Source: Sphingomonas sp. SRS2 (GTDB lineage: Bacteria; Pseudomonadota; Alphaproteobacteria; Sphingomonadales; Sphingomonadaceae). From it: a stretch of DNA of 64,000 bases. Each line of letters begins with the position of its first letter. Within the stretch, counting starts at the first letter, position 1. Positions 60,053 through 64,000 of the stretch are shown one piece after another. The translations under genes were made by a program, and so were the position numbers. The DNA lies in contig NZ_LARW01000092.1 of NCBI RefSeq assembly GCF_000971055.1, forward strand, positions 1 through 64,000, written 5' to 3'. The notes below the pieces were generated by a model. That model saw nothing but the letters and a program-made list of their open reading frames with translations. It was not told where the DNA came from and did no database searches.

Positions 60053-61005
60053 TGTTTCCGCAAGCGCATATTCGCTTTGGCGCGATGATAGGTATCGCCG
60101 CCGCCTTTGCCTGCCCGGCTTCCGCCAAGGAGGCGCAGGTCACAGGAATGGCTCTGCAGCAGATTCAGGCCAAGGACTTCGAAGCGCCGGTCTCGATCGT
60201 TTTTCCTGCTGTGATGACGATTTTACAGGATGCGGGGTTTCGGATTCAGAGCGCCGATCGAGATACCGGCCTGATCACAGCGATTGGTCCGTCCAAGGCG
60301 TATCTTACTTGGTTGCCGTTCATAGGGTTTGGCCAAGGCAAGAAAATTCCGATCGTGTCCGCCTTCATCGAGCAGCGAGGAGCCGACCTGACGCGTGCAC
60401 GATTGAATTTCGTTATGAGCTCCGGGAAAAGCCAATTGGCCTTCACCGACGAAAACCCTGTCCTAGATCCACCAGTCTACCGAGAAGCCTTTGAGCGCAT
60501 CGAGAAGGAGATATTCGTAAGGCAGGCGATGGCGGCTCCGCTTCCGCCGACACCACCACCTCCTCCTCCAAGAGCGCCCGTCCTTCCTTTAGCCTCTCAA
60601 CTGACCGTCGCAGCAACCGAACTCTTGCCGCGGCAATGGCATCAGGCATCCTATTCTCCGGATGTGTCCGTGGCTTTCATCGATGCGGCGAACTCCACGC
60701 GCGTCGGTGAAGTGGTTCGGTTTTGGCTGTCCATCTATTACCGCCCCGATCAGGGCAGCGATCACTTCATTGCATCCCGGGAAGCGAACTGTTCGACACA
60801 GGCATTCCGGGATTTGTCGACAACGCATTACATGGGCAAGGCAAGCGTCGGCTCGTCCAAGGTCGCGACAGCATATTCCCAGGCAAAGCCGAACACCGTG
60901 AACGACGAAATCATAAGGACAGCGTGTGGCATTCAACCGCTGGGCAAGCCGTTCAAAGATACCGATGCGGCGGCTCAGCTCTATTTTGAGAACGCCAACT
61001 GGTGA
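60052..61005 (+). CDS. Exported two-domain protein, unknown function
   Basis: A 317-residue protein with a signal peptide (to about residue 26, PASAKE). The first domain (about 30-165) holds VFPAVMTILQDAGFRIQSADRDTGLITA, a pattern found in other envelope lipoproteins of the BamC/DUF class. A Pro-rich linker (about residues 165-185) precedes a second domain with RVGEVVRFWLSIYYRPDQGSDH and cysteines at ANCSTQ and TACGIQ, like surface-adhesin E-type proteins. I cannot name a function. It overlaps the preceding gene by one base and shares its lower GC and less biased codon use. Confidence 0.68.
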   Translation: MFPQAHIRFGAMIGIAAAFACPASAKEAQVTGMALQQIQAKDFEAPVSIVFPAVMTILQDAGFRIQSADRDTGLITAIGPSKAYLTWLPFIGFGQGKKIPIVSAFIEQRGADLTRARLNFVMSSGKSQLAFTDENPVLDPPVYREAFERIEKEIFVRQAMAAPLPPTPPPPPPRAPVLPLASQLTVAATELLPRQWHQASYSPDVSVAFIDAANSTRVGEVVRFWLSIYYRPDQGSDHFIASREANCSTQAFRDLSTTHYMGKASVGSSKVATAYSQAKPNTVNDEIIRTACGIQPLGKPFKDTDAAAQLYFENANW

Positions 61006-61022
61006 TGGGCGCGCCGCTCAAC

Positions 61023-61043
61023 TGACATCAATGTCATTATTTT
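61023..61043 (+). terminator. Weak hairpin with T-rich tail after the tRNA-Asp module
   Basis: TGACAT (61023-61028) and ATGTCA (61031-61036) form a six-base stem, followed by TTATTTT. The stem is short and the two-base loop is too tight to pair fully, so this is only a possible terminator. Confidence 0.35.
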
Positions 61044-61189
61044 GCGGGCCCAGCCCGAGTAAAATCTCCCCCGTTTCGAGGGTTTTCTCGACCATCGGCC
61101 TATGTTCGCGCAGAATCGCCGCATTTCTCCTAATGTTCTGGCAACCTCGCTCTGTTACGTTGCGCCCCTGCCGTGCACCGCGGCCTCGT

Positions 61190-62368
61190 ATGTGGAGCCC
61201 TTGGTTGATCTCTTTGCGTAACCTTCTGCGTGGTCGCCGCCGTCGGGCGGCCGATATCGTGAAGGCCCGGCTTTCGGAAGCCACCTATGTCGAGCTGGTC
61301 CAGTCGCTATTCGGCCTGACTCTGCCGGCGGTGATCATGACGATCTGCTTTGCCGGCACCGGCGCCTATATCCTCGCGCATAGCCACGATGCGATGCTGC
61401 CCTTTCTCTACGCGCTGGGCATGGTCGCTTCGGCGCTCCGACTCGGCTCGCTGTTCGGCAACCGGGCGCGGGCGCGTTCGGAGACGCTCGGCACCAATGT
61501 CGCCCGCGCGATCGAGCGGCAGTTCGGCGCAACCTATATCCTCTTCGCGGCGACATTCGGCGCTTTTACCGCGCGCGCCTATGCGGTGGTCGACGCCGAT
61601 CTCCATATGCTGCTTGTCGCGCTGATTTACGGCTATGGCGCGGGGGTGGCGGCCACGGTCTCGCTGCGCCTGTGGATCAGCGTCACCGCTATCCTGATCG
61701 GGATCGTGCCGATGATCCTGGTCAGCTTTTTCATGCCCGGCGGCGCGAGCACCGGGACCGGATTGCTGACCGCGTTGTTCCTCGGCGGTGGCGTCCTGTC
61801 GATGATCCAGCGCTATCGCGATACATCGTCACAGATCTCGATGCGCCGGCTGATGGAGACGCTGGCGCGCCAGAACGACCTGACCGGTCTTCCCAACCGT
61901 CTGGTGCTGCGTGAGCGCTTCGAGCAGCTTGCCACGCGCGCGGATGGCACCGAACTGATTGCGGTCCACTGCGTCGACATCAATCAGCTCGATCCGGTGA
62001 ACGAGATGTACGGCCATATGGCAGGCGACGCGCTGCTGAAAGCGGTTGCGCAGCGCCTGCGCCGCGTGGTGCGCGGCGACAATCTCGTGATCCACCTCAA
62101 TGGCGACGATTTCGTCATCATCCAGCCCAACATGGCCGCCGCCGCTGAGGCGGAGATGCTGGCGCATCAGGTCGTTGCGACGCTCGACAAGAGCTATGCG
62201 GTGGCGGGCGAGGATATCATCATCACCACGAACATCGGCTATTCGATCGATCTTCAGCAGGGCGCCGAACTCGAACGCCTGCTGCTCGGCGCCGAACGCG
62301 CGCTGCGGAGCGGCAAGCGGCAGGCGAGCGGTGTGTCGGCTTATGCGGGAACGGGCCGGGCGGCGTGA
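61190..62368 (+). CDS. Membrane GGDEF-domain protein with degenerate active site
   Basis: A 392-residue protein. ATG 61190 (MWSPWLISLRN) is chosen; upstream reading has no membrane anchor. Five to six helices occupy residues 40-215, followed by a GGDEF domain (from about 230) with DLTGLPNRLVL. The signature is N-G-D-D-F (residues 304-308, in IHLNGDDFVII) instead of G-G-[DE]-E-F: the first Gly is Asn and the metal-binding Glu is Asp. The I-site Arg-x-x-Asp appears as RGDN. Diguanylate cyclase activity is therefore doubtful; it may be a c-di-GMP or GTP sensor or an inactive signalling partner. Confidence 0.85.
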   Translation: MWSPWLISLRNLLRGRRRRAADIVKARLSEATYVELVQSLFGLTLPAVIMTICFAGTGAYILAHSHDAMLPFLYALGMVASALRLGSLFGNRARARSETLGTNVARAIERQFGATYILFAATFGAFTARAYAVVDADLHMLLVALIYGYGAGVAATVSLRLWISVTAILIGIVPMILVSFFMPGGASTGTGLLTALFLGGGVLSMIQRYRDTSSQISMRRLMETLARQNDLTGLPNRLVLRERFEQLATRADGTELIAVHCVDINQLDPVNEMYGHMAGDALLKAVAQRLRRVVRGDNLVIHLNGDDFVIIQPNMAAAAEAEMLAHQVVATLDKSYAVAGEDIIITTNIGYSIDLQQGAELERLLLGAERALRSGKRQASGVSAYAGTGRAA

Positions 62369-62387
62369 GTCCGGTTCGGCTGCCGGA

Positions 62388-62948
62388 TCAGGCGGCCAGC
62401 GGCAGCTCTTCGCCGGCAAGTTCGGCGTGGCCGATGAGGCGCACCGACAGGCCGGCATAATAGGTGCTGATCGTCCTGAGATCGATCGTCGAGAATTTCG
62501 CCGCGACGAGGATGTCGCCGGCGGTGGTGCGGCGGCCGCGGAACAGCGCGAGCAGCACGGCCTTCTGCTTCCCGAGGGTCAGCAATATGCCAAGGTCGTC
62601 AGCGCTGCCGCCGAACAATGCGGGATAGGCGGCGAGCTTGTTGGCGGCGCTGCGCCGCCGCTTGAACGCGGTCAGCGCCGTCCCGCGCAGCCCGGCGCTG
62701 GCGGCGATCTCGTCGAGCAGCACCAGGAGAAAGCAGTCGAGTTCGCGCAGCGCATTGGCGAGCACCATCGCATGGCGTGAAACCGACGCGGTTCCCCGCG
62801 CCTCGATTACCGCTGCGCGGGCATGGAGGAAGGCGGTGCCGCGCACCATCGTGGCGATGGCGTCCGCCAGCCGGTGGGCGCGTAGTGCACTGGCGGGGTG
62901 GCTGTCGACGCCGCGTCCCCCGCCATCCCGCCAGGGATGTCGATGCAC
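62388..62948 (-). CDS. Hypothetical helical protein
   Basis: Up to 186 residues from the GTG at 62948, two bases beyond the stop of the upstream gene, so translational coupling is likely; an internal Met at 62849 (MVRGTAFLHAR) is a shorter alternative. The body is mostly helical, with ALRELDCFLLVLLDEIAASAGL and KRRRSAANKLAAYPALFGG. I recognise no family. It ends 19 bases from the GGDEF gene's stop (convergent). Confidence 0.55.
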   Translation of the reverse strand: MHRHPWRDGGGRGVDSHPASALRAHRLADAIATMVRGTAFLHARAAVIEARGTASVSRHAMVLANALRELDCFLLVLLDEIAASAGLRGTALTAFKRRRSAANKLAAYPALFGGSADDLGILLTLGKQKAVLLALFRGRRTTAGDILVAAKFSTIDLRTISTYYAGLSVRLIGHAELAGEELPLAA

Positions 62949-62949
62949 C

Positions 62950-63165
62950 CTAGTGGCGGGGGCGGATCGGCATCCGCTGCACTGCGCCCGTCAGCACCTT
63001 GTTGCCATAGGCGCGGGTGATGACCGCCGTGTCGTGCGCGTTGAGCAGCACGACGCGGGTGCCACCCGACTGGAGCGGCTCGATCACGCTGATGACGGCC
63101 GCGTGCTTGGCGCACATATCGGTGACGTGCGCCAGCGTGGCGTCTAGGTTGATGGCACGGGACAT
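62950..63165 (-). CDS. Small hypothetical protein
   Basis: A 71-residue protein starting MSRAINLDATLAHVTDMC. The mixed pattern VISVIEPLQSGGTRVVLLNAHDTAVITRAYG suggests an alpha/beta fold. The ending RMPIRPRH is basic. No family is recognised. It is the first gene of a two-gene minus-strand unit. Upstream, toward 63185, lies GGGGAGGCTCC rather than a typical site. Confidence 0.6.
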   Translation of the reverse strand: MSRAINLDATLAHVTDMCAKHAAVISVIEPLQSGGTRVVLLNAHDTAVITRAYGNKVLTGAVQRMPIRPRH

Positions 63166-63184
63166 AGGGGAGGCTCCTGCACGA

Positions 63185-63505
63185 CGCGATCGTGCCTGCC
63201 GGAATTAGCCCGATTGACCTTAGGCGCTGGCGGCCGATTTGTCCGTAATTATTTCAACAGGGCGTCAGTTCCCGCAATAACCCCGAAAACATACGCTTAA
63301 TATTCATTGTTTATCACAGAAAACATGCGGCAAATCGAGGGTAGTCCCGCGCTCGATTGACTTTTAGGCCAGAAATGGTAGATGAACCGGGCTAACGTCG
63401 CCTGCGACGGATTTTGAGGCTTCGTAGCAGGCCGATCTCTCCCTTTCACGCTACTGGCCTTCCGGCACGTCGCCGGGAGAAATATTTTCTGTGAAAGGAC
63501 GACTT
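63185..63505. other. Leader and promoter region of the cold-shock gene
   Basis: About 320 bases without a gene. The AT-rich stretch (about 63236-63330) contains TTATCACAGAAAACATGC and may hold promoters for both directions. Nearer the gene there is a GTCGC-CT-GCGAC hairpin (63398-63409). A long 5' untranslated region is usual for cold-shock genes; no riboswitch can be named. Confidence 0.5.
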
Positions 63506-63712
63506 ATGCTCACCGGCGTCGTCAAATTCTTCAATTCCGATAAGGGTTATGGTTTCATCGCGGCAGAGGATGGCTCGGGCGATAGCTTCGTCCACATCAC
63601 CGCCGTCGAGCGCGCAGGGATGTCGACCCTCGAAAAGGACCAGCGCATCAAGTATGAGCTGGAAACCGACCGTCGCGGCAAGCAGTCTGCCTGCAACCTG
63701 CAGCCGGCCTGA
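63506..63712 (+). CDS. Cold-shock protein (CspA family)
   Basis: A 68-residue protein starting [21 protein letters not shown] 63506 follows AAAGGACGAC, and an in-frame GTG at 63491 is less likely. The RNA-binding motifs KGYGFI (RNP1) and SFVHI (RNP2) are intact. It binds single-stranded RNA and DNA and prevents structure at low temperature. It is four bases before the infA start and probably co-transcribed. Confidence 0.95.
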   Translation: MLTGVVKFFNSDKGYGFIAAEDGSGDSFVHITAVERAGMSTLEKDQRIKYELETDRRGKQSACNLQPA

Positions 63713-63716
63713 TCGC

Positions 63717-63983
63717 ATGGCCAAGGAGGACCTGATGGTCCTCGACGGCACGATCGATGAAATACTTCCCGACGGGCGCTTCGGCGTCACACTGGAAAAT
63801 ACTCATCGCATTATCGCTTACACCGCCGGCAAGATGCGGCGTTTCCGCATCCGCTCGGTGGTGGGCGATCGTGTCCAGGTCGAGATGACTCCCTATGACC
63901 TCGACAAGGGCCGGATCATTTTCCGCGAACGAACCCCGGGCGCTGCGCCCGGAGGCCCGCGTCGCGGCGGTTTCCGCCGCTAA
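63717..63983 (+). CDS. infA: Translation initiation factor IF-1
   Basis: An 88-residue protein starting [17 protein letters not shown]. The OB-fold pattern is clear: [27 protein letters not shown] and [21 protein letters not shown]-terminal Arg/Gly/Pro-rich tail (about 15 residues, [14 protein letters not shown]) is extra to the E. coli-type protein. It occupies the ribosomal A site during initiation. A strong AAGGAGG lies inside its own codons (63722-63728), seven bases before an in-frame ATG at 63735, so a shorter product is possible. Confidence 0.92.
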   Translation: MAKEDLMVLDGTIDEILPDGRFGVTLENTHRIIAYTAGKMRRFRIRSVVGDRVQVEMTPYDLDKGRIIFRERTPGAAPGGPRRGGFRR

Positions 63984-64000
63984 TCCATAAGATAGATATA

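Overview
The window is about 64 kb of GC-rich chromosome from an alphaproteobacterium, most likely a member of the Sphingomonadaceae (Sphingomonas in the broad sense). The evidence is the family content: an XrtA/PEP-CTERM-type PrsK/PrsR pair with its dedicated sugar transferase, DUF2171, DUF1328 and DUF4893 proteins, a circularly permuted two-piece tmRNA with an ANDNEALAIAA tag, and GGAAC-N16/17-CGTT promoters of the EcfG general stress sigma factor. I see no prophage, insertion sequence, plasmid replication or CRISPR locus. The species assignment is inference.

Region by region. 1-5 kb: a DUF4136 lipoprotein, a winged-helix regulator diverging from a glycine/serine-rich lipoprotein, and a two-partner-secretion (ShlB/FhaC) outer-membrane transporter directly behind it. 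5-12 kb: a DAACS symporter, a luciferase-like monooxygenase, a cytoplasmic sulfite-oxidase-like molybdoprotein, proA, a DUF3667 membrane protein, a DUF1328 stress protein and a BolA protein. 11.8-16 kb: a tightly packed J-domain / cobS / tyrosine phosphatase / cobT operon. 16-24 kb: envelope and housekeeping genes (glycine-zipper, phytase-like esterase, rpmB, tadA, OmpA-like, CNNM/CorC-type transporter, HU, thioredoxin-fold ferredoxin), then a beta-helix protein ending beside tRNA-Ala(CGC). 24-30 kb: an EcfG-promoted DUF2171 protein, a 3-hydroxybutyrate dehydrogenase-like SDR, a DUF4893 lipoprotein with an M20 amidohydrolase, an orphan receiver protein, and an ScfR/RamB-type regulator.

30-37 kb is an exopolysaccharide control block: mannose-1-phosphate guanylyltransferase, the TIGR03013 sugar transferase, PrsK and PrsR, followed by a DUF815 ATPase. 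37-49 kb holds a PepSY / PhoP-like / PhoQ-like operon, an ABC-F protein, chorismate mutase, polyprenyl diphosphate synthase, HrpB helicase, a complex I accessory subunit, a NUDIX hydrolase, a LemA-TPM-TPM operon and mscL. 49.3-49.7 kb is the permuted ssrA gene, with two tandem pseudoknot repeats. 50-57 kb has a DUF885 peptidase-like protein and an SGNH-SGNH-MBOAT-membrane peptide operon that looks like a polysaccharide O-acylation machine. 57-64 kb has a SleB-type cell-wall hydrolase, an AI-2E-type transporter, tRNA-Asp(GTC) followed by a lower-GC two-gene module, a membrane GGDEF protein with a degenerate active site, two unknown genes, and a cold-shock protein / IF-1 pair at the right edge.

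Many genes deal with the envelope: secretion, polysaccharide synthesis and decoration, cell-wall turnover and osmotic protection. A family of roughly 80-100 bp palindromic intergenic repeats is scattered through the window, mostly behind plus-strand genes.
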